NCBI RefSeq assembly: GCF_000525975.1 | Contig: NZ_AODK01000006.1 | Span: forward strand, 1 to 64,000 | Direction of reading: 5' to 3' | Source: Listeria rocourtiae FSL F6-920 | Lineage (GTDB): Bacteria; Bacillota; Bacilli; Lactobacillales; Listeriaceae | DNA length: 64,000 nt | Part shown: in pieces, positions 48,560 through 57,031 of the stretch | How positions within the stretch are numbered: the stretch's first letter is position 1 | Layout of the letters: each line of letters starts with the position of its first letter | Translations under genes and position numbers: made by a program | The notes under the pieces: model-generated | What the model was told of the DNA's origin: nothing | The model's input: the letters and a program-made list of their open reading frames with translations, nothing else | Database searches by the model: none

Positions 48560-49735
48560 ATGAATTCGCAAAACAAAATGTCTGCGAGAATTGATTACGG
48601 TCTCGTGTTGTCCCTGATGTTATTAAGTGTGATTAGTATGGTTTCGATTTACAGTGCACAGTTAACAAATGAGCAATACAATGCCAATTTTGTTATGAAG
48701 CAAGCTGTTTGGTTTGTTGTCAGTGGCTTTGCAATTTTCGTTATTATGCAATTAGATTATGAACGATTGACCAAATGGGCTTACTATTTTTACGGCCTAG
48801 GTTTATTAATGTTGGTTTTCGTATTATTTTTCGGGAAAGAAGTAAACGGTGCGAAAAGTTGGATTATTATTCCGTTTCTAGGAAGCCTCCAACCATCTGA
48901 GGTCGTGAAAGTTATCCTTATCATTGTTCTCGCAAAAGTGATTTGGGATCACAATCGGAAGCACAAAATGCATACTGTTAAATTTGATTTCCTGCTACTA
49001 GTTAAAATGGGAATCATTACAGTTATTCCAATTGGTTTAATCATGTTACAGCCCGACTTAGGGACTGGACTTGTTTTCATCGCGATTATGTCAGGTATGA
49101 TTTTAGTATCAGGAATTACTTGGAAACTCATTGTACCCATTTATGGCTCAATTGTTGCTATTGGGGGAACATTACTATACTTAGTACTCTATCATGAAAG
49201 CTGGCTTGTAAAATTAGGTTTTAAATCCTACCAATTTGAGCGGATTCATACGTGGATTAATCCTGAATCGGATCCTCAAGGCGGTGGTTATCAAGTGTTG
49301 CGCGCAATGACGGCAATTGGTTCTGGGCAAATTGGCGGAAATGGTGCTGGGTACAATGCCATCGCAATCCCCGAAAATCACAATGACTTTATCTTCACGG
49401 TTATTGGTGGTGATTTTGGATTTGTCGGTGCGAGTATTTTGCTTGCGATTTATTTCTTGTTGATTTACCAAATTATTCGTGTGGCACTTGATATCGGGAT
49501 TCCGTTTTATTCGTATATTTGCACGGGTGTTGTCATGATGATTATGTTCCATGTTTTTGAGAATGTTGGTATGAATATCGGCTTACTACCAATTACAGGT
49601 ATTCCATTGCCATTTATCAGTTACGGAGGCAGTGCGCTCCTCGGAAATATGATGGCGATAGGACTTGTGCTTGGAATCAGGTACAATTACCAGAAATCGA
49701 TGTTTACAGTGAAAGAAGAGAAGCTCGCTGAATAA
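48560..49735 (+). CDS. FtsW/RodA/SpoVE (SEDS) family protein 2
   Basis: A 391-residue paralogue of the preceding protein, intact. NGAKSWIIIPFLGSLQPSEV near 97, MLQPDLGTGLVFIAIMSG near 155, AIPENHNDFIFTVIGGDFGF near 272 and PFISYGGSALLGNMMAIG near 350 are the SEDS landmarks. In Listeria the corresponding pair is annotated as RodA/FtsW, as I recall. Which step (elongation or division) each serves cannot be told from sequence. AAGGAGCG precedes ATG 48560. Confidence 0.93.
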   Translation: MNSQNKMSARIDYGLVLSLMLLSVISMVSIYSAQLTNEQYNANFVMKQAVWFVVSGFAIFVIMQLDYERLTKWAYYFYGLGLLMLVFVLFFGKEVNGAKSWIIIPFLGSLQPSEVVKVILIIVLAKVIWDHNRKHKMHTVKFDFLLLVKMGIITVIPIGLIMLQPDLGTGLVFIAIMSGMILVSGITWKLIVPIYGSIVAIGGTLLYLVLYHESWLVKLGFKSYQFERIHTWINPESDPQGGGYQVLRAMTAIGSGQIGGNGAGYNAIAIPENHNDFIFTVIGGDFGFVGASILLAIYFLLIYQIIRVALDIGIPFYSYICTGVVMMIMFHVFENVGMNIGLLPITGIPLPFISYGGSALLGNMMAIGLVLGIRYNYQKSMFTVKEEKLAE

Positions 49736-49821
49736 GTATAAGTTATTTACTCTCAGACTGTAGAAAAACTATTTCGCATGATTTTCCACTAAACAACGAA
49801 ATGGAGCGTTAGTCGGCACAC

Positions 49822-49857
49822 TGGCCTTATCTAAAATGATGGATAAGGTCATTTTTT
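49822..49857 (+). terminator. Terminator after the FtsW/RodA pair
   Basis: TGGCCTTATC pairs with GATAAGGTCA (one G-U) around a ten-base loop, then TTTTTT. Confidence 0.85.
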
Positions 49858-49878
49858 ATGCATTTTTCAGGGAACTAT

Positions 49879-49907
49879 TTGTTATTGTCACCAAAATCCA
49901 TTATGAT
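49879..49907 (+). promoter_or_regulatory. Sigma-A promoter of the ArsC/Spx-like gene
   Basis: TTGTTA at 49879-49884, 17-bp spacer, TATGAT at 49902-49907. Confidence 0.65.
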
Positions 49908-49945
49908 AGAGTTAGCATTACAATTTTGGGAGGGGAATAACCAAT

Positions 49946-50299
49946 ATGATAACTTTTTACTGGTATCCGAAATGTTCGACGTGCAAGAAAGCAAAACAGT
50001 GGCTAGATGAGAACAAAGTGGCTTATAATCAAGTAGACATGATTGAAACACCGCCGAAAAAAGAGGAATTGCAAAAATGGTTTGCAGCTAGTGATTTAGG
50101 AATTCGCCGTTTCTTCAATACAAGTGGCATTTTGTATCGCGAAATGGGCTTAAAAGATAAAGTGGACCAAATGACAGAGGATGAAGCGTTTACATTACTC
50201 GCTACAGATGGTAAACTAATTAAGAGGCCAATCGTTACAGATGGCAAAAAAGTGACTCTTGGTTTCAAGGAAAGCGAATTTGTAGAAAACTGGAAGTAA
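49946..50299 (+). CDS. ArsC/Spx-family protein (YusI/YffB-like)
   Basis: A 117-residue thioredoxin-fold protein. YPKCSTCKKAKQWLDEN near residue 7 carries the CxxC motif. IRRFFNTSGILYREMGLKDK near 52 and KLIKRPIVTDGKKVTLGF near 90 match the ArsC/Spx family. Length and sequence are closer to YusI than to Spx. Its role is probably thiol-related; not proven. GGGAGGGG precedes ATG 49946, and gcvH follows 28 bp later. Confidence 0.88.
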   Translation: MITFYWYPKCSTCKKAKQWLDENKVAYNQVDMIETPPKKEELQKWFAASDLGIRRFFNTSGILYREMGLKDKVDQMTEDEAFTLLATDGKLIKRPIVTDGKKVTLGFKESEFVENWK

Positions 50300-50327
50300 A
50301 TACTGACTTGAAGGGGGATTTATTAAG

Positions 50328-50705
50328 ATGAGTTTACCAAAGGATTTACGTTATTCAGAAGAACACGAATGGGTGAAAGATGACTCGGGAAATTTTGTTA
50401 TCGGGATTACAGATTTTGCGCAAGATCAATTGGGTGACATTGTTTTCGTGGAGTTGCCAGAAGTTGGCGATACGATTACACAAGGTGATTCCATTGGAAG
50501 TATTGAATCTGTTAAGACGGTATCCGATTTTTATGCTCCAATTACTGGTAAAGTAGTTGCTGTGAATGAGGAATTGGAAGATGCCCCAGAATTACTTAAC
50601 TCCGCACCATATGATGCGGGTTGGTTATTGAAAGTGGAAGATGCGGACGAGGCTCAAGTTGCAGCATTGCTTTCAGCGGAAGATTACGAAAAAACATTAG
50701 ATTAA
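50328..50705 (+). CDS. gcvH: Glycine cleavage system H protein
   Basis: A 125-residue lipoyl carrier. [20 protein letters not shown] opens it, [14 protein letters not shown] near 38 follows, and [19 protein letters not shown] near 61 holds the lipoylated lysine. It shuttles the methylamine of glycine in the cleavage system. In Firmicutes, GcvH is also the lipoyl relay to other complexes. The other gcv genes are not in this window. AAGGGGGA precedes ATG 50328. Confidence 0.96.
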   Translation: MSLPKDLRYSEEHEWVKDDSGNFVIGITDFAQDQLGDIVFVELPEVGDTITQGDSIGSIESVKTVSDFYAPITGKVVAVNEELEDAPELLNSAPYDAGWLLKVEDADEAQVAALLSAEDYEKTLD

Positions 50706-50720
50706 TAAGGATACATAGAA

Positions 50721-50755
50721 GACCCTGCTTGCATGGATGCGACGGGGTTTTCTTC
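50721..50755 (+). terminator. Terminator after gcvH
   Basis: GACCCTGC and GCGACGGGGTTTTC form a short stem (ACCC/GGGT core with extensions) with a T-rich tail. It covers an in-frame ATG of the next gene, supporting the later TTG start there. Confidence 0.55.
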
Positions 50756-50772
50756 TTTTGGAGGGGCTTGAT

Positions 50773-51078
50773 TTGGTAGATTTGTGGAATAAGCAGCAGT
50801 TGATGGCACGGATTGAGGATAATGAGGATTTTGCAGTTTATTTTTATACGCCAATGTGTCTGGGCTGTCAGCAAGCGATGAAGTTGGTGGATATGGCAGA
50901 TGATGCTATGCCTGAACTTAAAATCGGAAAAATGGATTTGAATTATGTTCCGGAATTGGCCGAGCGTTGGGCGATTACGAATGTGCCTGTTTTGCTTATT
51001 TTTAAGCAAGGTGAGTTGGCTGCAACGAGCTATCGGACCGGGAATATGATGGAGGTTTATGATTTTTTGAAAGGATGA
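50773..51078 (+). CDS. Thioredoxin-like protein (YusE-like)
   Basis: A 101-residue thioredoxin-fold protein. YTPMCLGCQQAMKLVD near residue 25 contains the CxxC redox site (CLGC rather than CGPC), and AITNVPVLLIFKQGELAA near 68 has the cis-proline. The TTG at 50773 is the likely start: GGAGGGG ends seven bases before it. The upstream ATG 50737 lies inside the gcvH terminator. Confidence 0.87.
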   Translation: MVDLWNKQQLMARIEDNEDFAVYFYTPMCLGCQQAMKLVDMADDAMPELKIGKMDLNYVPELAERWAITNVPVLLIFKQGELAATSYRTGNMMEVYDFLKG

Positions 51079-51085
51079 GTGAACG

Positions 51086-51111
51086 CAGGGATGAGATGAT
51101 TCTCTGTTTTT
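51086..51111 (+). terminator. Short terminator after the thioredoxin-like gene
   Basis: CAGGGA pairs with TCTCTG (one G-U) around a nine-base loop, then TTTTT. Confidence 0.55.
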
Positions 51112-51195
51112 ATTTCGATTTTTGGGTCTAATTGGATATAAAAGGATTATATTTTTAGTTAGACCAACAAAATTTCGTATCTGATATAGAAATGC

Positions 51196-51258
51196 ACTAC
51201 CTAAACAAGATTGCTATAGACCCACATGAAAGGGTTATGGTACTATGTTTTAGGTAGT
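51196..51258 (+). promoter_or_regulatory. Structured leader of the cation-efflux gene
   Basis: ACTACCTAAACA at 51196-51207 pairs with TGTTTTAGGTAGT at 51246-51258. An inner stem (CTATAGACCC with GGGTTATGG) is topped by a short loop. It ends 25 bases before the start codon. It might be a metal-sensing leader; I see no match to a riboswitch class that I know. Confidence 0.6.
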
Positions 51259-51282
51259 TATTTATGTTGACGGGGGTAAGAA

Positions 51283-52156
51283 ATGAGCAATTCTAATTTG
51301 ACTATTCTATCGGTAATAAGTAACTTTGTTATCGTTGTTTTGAAATTTATTGTGGGTTTTTTGACGGGATCAGTGGCAGTTATTTCAGAGGCTGTGCATT
51401 CATCAATGGATTTGTTTGCGTCGGTAATTACATTCTTCTCGATTCGGATTTCGAGCAGGCCGGCGGATGATGATCATCCTTACGGGCATGGTAAGGCGGA
51501 GAATATTGCGGGGACGATTGAGACATTACTTATTTTTGTAGCTGGTATTTGGATTATTTATGAGTCGCTGAATAAGTTTTTTTAATCCGCATGAGATTAG
51601 GTTTCCAGCGCTTGGTATTGCGGTGATGTTGTTTGGAGCTGCTGTGAATATTGTCATTTCGCGGATCATTAAAAGGGCAGCGGATCGAGAGAATTCGGTA
51701 GCGATGAAGTCGAATGCGCTACATTTATATACGGATGTGTTCACATCGCTGGGGATTGCATTTAGTTTGCTGCTCGTTCATTTGACGGGATGGTTATGGC
51801 TTGATCCATTGATTGCGATTTTGACGGCGTTTTATATCATGTATGAGGCTTGGAAATTGTTGAAGGAGTCGTTTCCACCGTTAATGGATAAGCGTTTGTC
51901 ACCGAGCGAGGAAGCAGAAATTAAGCGGATTATTATGACGCATCAGGCTGATTTTATTGAGTTTCATGATTTCCGTTCGCGTCGTGCTGGTGCGCAGGAA
52001 TACATTGATTTTCATTTAGTAGTCGCGAATAACCAAACGATTGAGCAGGCGCATTCGCTGTGTGATGTAATTGAAAAGGAAATTTACGATTTTTATGCGA
52101 AGGCGCAAGTGTTGATTCATTTGGAGCCGGAAGAGGAAAAAATTTTGACGAAATGA
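51283..52156 (+). CDS. Cation diffusion facilitator efflux protein (one-base frameshift)
   Basis: A 290-residue CDF protein when the seven-T run 51577-51583 is read as six (NKFFNPHEIRFPALG). Six helices; the metal site HSSMDLFASVITFF in helix 2 and HLYTDVFTSLGIAFS in helix 5 carry the paired His/Asp residues, and DDDHPYGHGKAEN follows helix 2. A cytoplasmic ferredoxin-like C-terminus holds EFHDFRSRRAGAQEYIDFHL near 225. It exports divalent metals such as Zn, Co or Mn in exchange for protons. ACGGGGG precedes ATG 51283. Confidence 0.92.
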
Positions 52157-52167
52157 TGGGTGCCTTA

Positions 52168-52176
52168 TGTTACAAT
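52168..52176 (+). promoter_or_regulatory. Extended -10 promoter of cesR
   Basis: TGTTACAAT at 52168-52176 (TGn-TACAAT) lies 36 bp before cesR, with a TTGACG 20 bp upstream. Confidence 0.5.
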
Positions 52177-52212
52177 ACTTGTAAGCGAGATAAAAAGTGA
52201 GGTGGCAATAGA

Positions 52213-52911
52213 ATGACATCAATTTTAATTGCGGATGATGATAAAGAAATTGTGGATTTAGTGAAATTATATCTTCAAAATGAAGGTTATACGATTTTTG
52301 ATGCGTATGACGGCGCCCAAGTATGGGATGTAGTACAGAAAGAGCAGCTGGATTTGGTTGTTTTAGATATTATGATGCCGAAAATGGACGGTCTAGAAGT
52401 TTGCCGTCTGATGCGTCAAGAGGGGATTACGACACCAATTTTGATGTTGAGCGCGAAGGCGGAGGATAATGATAAAATTATGGGTCTCTTGACTGGGGCG
52501 GATGATTATATGGTAAAGCCGTTTAACCCGTTAGAGCTGTCGGTTCGCGTGAAGGCGATTTTGCGACGGGTGCAGTTGATGAGGCAAGGACATTTGGGAA
52601 GTACACCGCTTAATCAGCTGGTTTTAGGGCCAATTGTGATTGATCGGGAATTGCATACGGTGATGGTACATGAGAAGGACTTACATTTGACGACCTCGGA
52701 ATTTGATATTTTATTTTTGCTTGCGAATGAGCCTGGTCGTGTTTTTAGTTCAGAGTTGATTTTTGAGCGAATTTGGCAAGAGAAAGCGCTTGGTGCGAGC
52801 AAGACGGTGATGGTTCATATCAGTAATCTGCGCGATAAATTGAGAGACGCAATGGATGGGGAGAATGTGATTAAAACCATCTGGGGAGTAGGTTATAAAA
52901 TTGAAGTTTAA
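52213..52911 (+). CDS. cesR: OmpR-family response regulator CesR
   Basis: A 232-residue regulator. The receiver domain has the acidic pocket DDD near 8, phospho-Asp in LDIMMPKMDG near 53, and Lys in YMVKPFNPLEL near 102. The winged-helix output is residues 130-232 (LTTSEFDILFLLANEPGRVF, SKTVMVHISNLRDKL, TIWGVGYKI). By synteny it is CesR of the Listeria cephalosporin-response system. GAGGTGGC precedes ATG 52213. It overlaps the kinase gene by 11 bases. Confidence 0.93.
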   Translation: MTSILIADDDKEIVDLVKLYLQNEGYTIFDAYDGAQVWDVVQKEQLDLVVLDIMMPKMDGLEVCRLMRQEGITTPILMLSAKAEDNDKIMGLLTGADDYMVKPFNPLELSVRVKAILRRVQLMRQGHLGSTPLNQLVLGPIVIDRELHTVMVHEKDLHLTTSEFDILFLLANEPGRVFSSELIFERIWQEKALGASKTVMVHISNLRDKLRDAMDGENVIKTIWGVGYKIEV

Positions 52912-54043
52912 GCAGTTCATATGGCGAATTTGGCAGCAAATGTCCTTACTGCAAATTGTTGTTTTAGCATTTTTATCTTGGTGGGCTAGTGTTATTACAT
53001 TGCGGACGATTGGCTTATGGCTGGTTTCTGTGACGAGTGATTCAATAGTGTTGACTGGAACTACAACGCGGTTTATTGATTTATTTGGTTATGGTCGGTA
53101 TGATAGATTGCTTAATTCACCATGGCTCATCACGGTTAAATATCTTGGCATTCTGGCTGTTGCGTTCATCTTTTTCAATTTTTTCTATTGGCTTTTTAAG
53201 CAGAATTTACTCAGAAAACAGTTGCGACAAATTAATATAGCCATTCTTCAAGATCAGCCAATGGAGCAGGAGAGTTTGATTCCAGAGATTATACAGTTGG
53301 AGGAAAGCGTCGAGAAAATGAGAGAACATCAGGCAAAGTTGATTGAGCAAGAGCAAGAGGCGCAACAAGCTAAAAATGACTTAATCACAAATGTGTCGCA
53401 TGATTTACGTACGCCGCTAACATCGATCTTGGGTTATTTAAGTTATATTCACGAGGATAGGTATCGGGATGAGGTGGAGTTACGTCATTATACGGAACTC
53501 GTATATGGCAAGGCGCAAAGGTTGCATAAATTGATTGATGACTTGTTTGATTATACACGACTTGAAAGCACAGAATTTCATATTAAGGAAGATATGTTGG
53601 ATATGGTGGAATTACTGCGCCAATTGGTTTCTGAGTATGAGCGCTCTGCTGTGGAGAAAGAAGTGCGCATCGTTGAGATGTATGCTGTGGATAATTTGAA
53701 GGTCAAGGGTGACGGAATGCAAATTATGCGTCTATTCGAGAATTTGTTTTCCAATGCGCTTCGATATGGTGCTTCTGGGAAGAAAATCGATATTAGTGCG
53801 AAAAAAGAAGCTGGAATGGCAATTATCGAAGTTTCGAATTATGGGACAGAGATACCGGCCAGTGACTTGCCGCAATTGTTCGAGCGCTTTTATAAGGTGG
53901 ATAAGAATCGTACAACGGTAGGAACTGGACTTGGACTGGCAATTGCAAAGTCGATTGTTGAGCGCCATGGTGGACATGTTTTTGCAACGAGTAGAAAAGG
54001 AAAAACAACTTTTACAGTGAAATTGCCGATTAGTGAGCGTTAG
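52901..54043 (+). CDS. cesK: Sensor histidine kinase CesK
   Basis: A 380-residue kinase. Two membrane helices (about residues 17-45 and 83-105) with a short outer loop are followed by a linker coiled coil (EQEQEAQQAKNDL). HisKA has the phospho-His in NVSHDLRTPLTSILGYLSY near 168, and the ATPase domain has LFENLFSNALRYG (N box), FYKVDKNRTTVGTGLGLAIAK (described by its ends, G boxes) near 330. The short outer loop suits a sensor of membrane or wall stress. TTG 52901 is the start, with GGGGAGTAGG upstream. Confidence 0.93.
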   Translation: MKFKQFIWRIWQQMSLLQIVVLAFLSWWASVITLRTIGLWLVSVTSDSIVLTGTTTRFIDLFGYGRYDRLLNSPWLITVKYLGILAVAFIFFNFFYWLFKQNLLRKQLRQINIAILQDQPMEQESLIPEIIQLEESVEKMREHQAKLIEQEQEAQQAKNDLITNVSHDLRTPLTSILGYLSYIHEDRYRDEVELRHYTELVYGKAQRLHKLIDDLFDYTRLESTEFHIKEDMLDMVELLRQLVSEYERSAVEKEVRIVEMYAVDNLKVKGDGMQIMRLFENLFSNALRYGASGKKIDISAKKEAGMAIIEVSNYGTEIPASDLPQLFERFYKVDKNRTTVGTGLGLAIAKSIVERHGGHVFATSRKGKTTFTVKLPISER

Positions 54044-54049
54044 TTTTTG

Positions 54050-54109
54050 AGATTCAGCGTATAAAATAATTTGTTTTCTTACAAAACTGTTATTTTAGGC
54101 GCTGAATCT
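54050..54109 (+). terminator. Long stem-loop after cesK
   Basis: AGATTCAGCG(T)ATAAAATAA pairs with TTATTTTA(GG)CGCTGAATCT around a 20-base loop, followed by TTAGTTTTTCTTT. It probably separates cesRK from the carboxypeptidase gene. Confidence 0.75.
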
Positions 54110-54180
54110 TTAGTTTTTCTTTCTAATTTCTTGCCTTCCATTTTATTATTTTCAGATAAGATGTATTAGGAGGAGGGGAA

Positions 54181-55020
54181 ATGATGAAAAAACAGACGCT
54201 TGTTCTAATGTTGGCTTGCTTGACGATAGTTGCTATTTTAGTTTTTATATTTTTTATGAAGGATACACGTGCTAAGCCATTATTTGAGGCAACGAGTGCG
54301 CTTGTTCTCGATGCGAAAGAGGATAAAACGCTTTTGTCACAAAACGAGAATAAAGCTGTCCCAATTGCTAGTTTGACAAAATTAATGACGACTTATTTGG
54401 TTTTAGAGGCGGTACACACAAAAAAGCTCGCTTGGGATGAGATGCTCTCCTTACGTTATTTGGATGATCCCCAGGCGGTGAGCCTTTACGCTAAAACGGG
54501 AGTGAAATACTACACGGCACAGGATTTATTTGCAGCGATGTTGATTATGTCGGCAAATGATGCTGCAGAAGCGCTCGCAAGTCAGGTAGATGAGAAGAAC
54601 TTTGTAGACAAAATGAATGCAAAGGCGCACGAGTTCGGGATGTCAGATAAAACTCATTTTAGTAGTGCAAGTGGGCTAGATGAGGCAGGAGATATATCCG
54701 TATCCACGGCGGCTGATTTAATGATTTTGACGAAGCGATTACTAAAAGATTATCCAGAGGTGCTGGAAACGACATCGCGTTCGGAATATGTGATGCAAAA
54801 AGGAGATTCTATCCAGACGACCAATAAAGTACTGGCAGATGGTCTTGTGCAAGGTATGGATGGCTTAAAGACAGGATATACAGATCAAGCCGGTTATTGC
54901 CTTATTGCAACGGCAGTTCAGAATGGCAAACGAATTATTTCGATTTCATTGGGTAGTAAAAATGAAAAAGAACGAATGAGTGATGCCCAAACATTAATAG
55001 ATTTTGGTTTTTCAAAATAA
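54181..55020 (+). CDS. D-alanyl-D-alanine carboxypeptidase (DacA-type PBP)
   Basis: A 279-residue secreted or membrane-held penicillin-binding protein of the S11 family. An N-terminal helix (residues 5-26) is followed by the catalytic SxxK in PIASLTKLMTTY near 62, SxN in IMSANDAAEAL near 122 and KTG in DGLKTGYTDQAG near 228. It trims the terminal D-Ala from stem peptides. The C-terminal amphipathic anchor of larger PBP5-type enzymes is absent. Its place next to CesRK suggests it belongs to the cell-wall stress response. AGGAGGGG precedes ATG 54181. Confidence 0.93.
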   Translation: MMKKQTLVLMLACLTIVAILVFIFFMKDTRAKPLFEATSALVLDAKEDKTLLSQNENKAVPIASLTKLMTTYLVLEAVHTKKLAWDEMLSLRYLDDPQAVSLYAKTGVKYYTAQDLFAAMLIMSANDAAEALASQVDEKNFVDKMNAKAHEFGMSDKTHFSSASGLDEAGDISVSTAADLMILTKRLLKDYPEVLETTSRSEYVMQKGDSIQTTNKVLADGLVQGMDGLKTGYTDQAGYCLIATAVQNGKRIISISLGSKNEKERMSDAQTLIDFGFSK

Positions 55021-55035
55021 ATTCTCAATTGAATC

Positions 55036-55065
55036 TTGACAAATCCGACTAAAAACATGTAATAT
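55036..55065 (+). promoter_or_regulatory. Sigma-A promoter of the metNPQ operon
   Basis: Consensus TTGACA at 55036-55041, an 18-bp spacer and TAATAT at 55060-55065. The transcript would start about 40 bases before the riboswitch. Confidence 0.7.
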
Positions 55066-55110
55066 TAATAAACACAAGGCGGGCAAAATGTGGACGCCTT
55101 AAAAAATAAT

Positions 55111-55286
55111 CTTATCAAGAGTGGTGGAGGGATATGCCCAAAGAAACCCAGCAACCTAAGTGGATGTTCAATGCATTCATTGCAAGGTGCTAATTCATAC
55201 AGAGCGTTATGTTCTGAGAGATGAGAGAAAAGCGTAAATTATGTAATTACACCTTTCTTCGCTCAAAGTAGCAAGAGAGGTTTTTT
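55111..55286 (+). promoter_or_regulatory. SAM-I (S-box) riboswitch with terminator
   Basis: The aptamer shows the S-box blocks in order: CTTATCAAGAGTGGTGGAGG, GATATGCCC, AAACCCAGCAACC, GCAAGGTGCTAATTC and GAGATGAGAG. The expression platform is a terminator, ACCTTTCTTCGCT with AGCAAGAGAGGT then TTTTTT at 55251-55286. With S-adenosylmethionine bound, the terminator forms and metNPQ is switched off. Confidence 0.96.
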
Positions 55287-55319
55287 GTTTTTAGAAAAAG
55301 ATTGAGGGTGGAGTTTACT

Positions 55320-56342
55320 TTGATAAGGCTTAAAAATGTTGCGAAGGATTATAAGGTTCGGAAAAATAATGTCAGAGCTGTAAACGATGTAAGTCTAGAT
55401 ATTGAGAAGGGTGAAATTTTCGGAGTTGTTGGATATTCGGGTGCAGGCAAAAGTACACTAATTCGAATGTTTAATGGTTTAGAGTTGCCAACAGAAGGCA
55501 CAGTGGAAGTGGATGATTTATTTATTTCCAAAATTAGAGGGAGTAAATTGCGTAAGGCACGTCAGCAAATTGGAATGATTTTCCAACATTTTAATTTACT
55601 CTGGTCACGCACGGTATACGATAATATCGCTTTTCCTTTGGAGATTGCGGGAGTTCGTGGCGAGCAACGCCGTTCTCGAGTGAATGAGCTGATTCGGCTT
55701 GTCGGCTTGGAAGGAAAAGAAAATGCGTATCCGTCAGAATTAAGTGGTGGACAGAAGCAGCGTGTTGGGATTGCACGTGCGCTTGCAAATAACCCGAAAG
55801 TCTTGCTTTGTGATGAGGCAACATCAGCACTTGACCCTCAAACGACTGACGAAGTACTGGAACTATTGCTAGATATTAATCGTCGTCTGAATTTAACGAT
55901 TATCGTGATTACACATGAAATGCACGTTATCCGCAAAATTTGCAATCGTGTAGCGGTCATGGAAGCCGGGCGCGTGGTTGAACTTGGCGATGTAATTGAA
56001 GTTTTCCAACATCCGAAAGAGTCCGTGACGAAGCGTTTTGTACGTCAAGTAACGGAGTCAGATGAAACGGAAGAATTGATTCATCTGTTGCTAGAAAACT
56101 ATTCAGAAGGTAAGCTTGTGAAGTTACTTTTTGTTGGCGGGACAGCGACACAACCAATTATTTCGCAAGTGGCGCAAGATAATAAAGTGTTACTCAATAT
56201 TTTACATGGGAACCTGACGCAAACGCAAAATGGCGCGTACGGGACTTTATATATTCAAATTCAAGGTGAAGCGTCGCAAGTAGACGCCACAATCACTCGG
56301 TTACGCAAGCTTGAGATAGAAACGGAAGTGATTGAAGGATGA
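55320..56342 (+). CDS. metN: Methionine ABC transporter ATPase MetN
   Basis: A 340-residue ATPase. Walker A VGYSGAGKSTLIRMFNGLE near 33, Q loop MIFQHFNLLWSRTV near 83, signature ELSGGQKQRVGIARAL near 136 and Walker B VLLCDEATSALDP near 160 are intact. The extra C-terminal NIL (ACT-like) domain of about 90 residues, which senses methionine, is present. TTG 55320 is the start (IRLKNVAKDY), with GGGTGGAG upstream. The stop overlaps the permease start (ATGA). Confidence 0.95.
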   Translation: MIRLKNVAKDYKVRKNNVRAVNDVSLDIEKGEIFGVVGYSGAGKSTLIRMFNGLELPTEGTVEVDDLFISKIRGSKLRKARQQIGMIFQHFNLLWSRTVYDNIAFPLEIAGVRGEQRRSRVNELIRLVGLEGKENAYPSELSGGQKQRVGIARALANNPKVLLCDEATSALDPQTTDEVLELLLDINRRLNLTIIVITHEMHVIRKICNRVAVMEAGRVVELGDVIEVFQHPKESVTKRFVRQVTESDETEELIHLLLENYSEGKLVKLLFVGGTATQPIISQVAQDNKVLLNILHGNLTQTQNGAYGTLYIQIQGEASQVDATITRLRKLEIETEVIEG

Positions 56343-57013
56343 ACGATTCTACAGGATATTTCGCAAAGGTTGATTGGGACATGATGAAAACGGCCACAGA
56401 AGAAACGCTCTATATGACGCTAGTTTCTCTGGTAGCAGTTTTTATTTTAGGGCTTGCTTTGGGGCTTGTTTTATTCTTGACGAACCGAAAAAAGGACGCT
56501 GGATCAAGGACGGCGTATTGGATAACGGCCATTTTGGTCAATGTGTTCCGCTCGATTCCATTTATTATTTTAATTGTGTTATTACTTCCGATGACAAAAA
56601 CACTTGTCGGTACGATTATTGGACCAAAGGCGGCGCTACCAGCCTTGATTATTTCGGCGGCTCCATTTTATGCGCGCATGGTTGAAATTGCGTTTCGCGA
56701 GGTAGATAAGGGCGTTATCGAGGCAGCAAAAGCAATGGGAGCCAATTTATTCACGATCATTGGTAAGGTTTTGATTCCAGAAGCTTTGCCGGCGATTATT
56801 TCAGGTATTACGGTGACGGCGATTTCACTGGTTGGCTTTACGGCTATGGCCGGCGTTATCGGTGCAGGAGGGCTTGGGAACGCGGCTTATTTAGAAGGTT
56901 TCCAACGAGCGCAGCCGGCAGTCACATTAGTTGCAACTATTATTATTTTAATTATAGTATTTGTTTTCCAATTCATTGGAGACATCTTGACCAAATGGGT
57001 CGACAAACGATAA
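56339..57013 (+). CDS. metP: Methionine ABC transporter permease MetP (MetI)
   Basis: A 224-residue permease with five or six helices. ETLYMTLVSLVAVFILGL near 22 and the EAA-loop VDKGVIEAAKAMGANLFTII near 122 with PEALPAIISGIT match MetI. TAMAGVIGAGGLGNAAYLEG near 165 is the conserved late loop. It overlaps metN by four bases. Confidence 0.95.
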   Translation: MNDSTGYFAKVDWDMMKTATEETLYMTLVSLVAVFILGLALGLVLFLTNRKKDAGSRTAYWITAILVNVFRSIPFIILIVLLLPMTKTLVGTIIGPKAALPALIISAAPFYARMVEIAFREVDKGVIEAAKAMGANLFTIIGKVLIPEALPAIISGITVTAISLVGFTAMAGVIGAGGLGNAAYLEGFQRAQPAVTLVATIIILIIVFVFQFIGDILTKWVDKR

Positions 57014-57031
57014 GAAAAGGGGAGTTAATAG

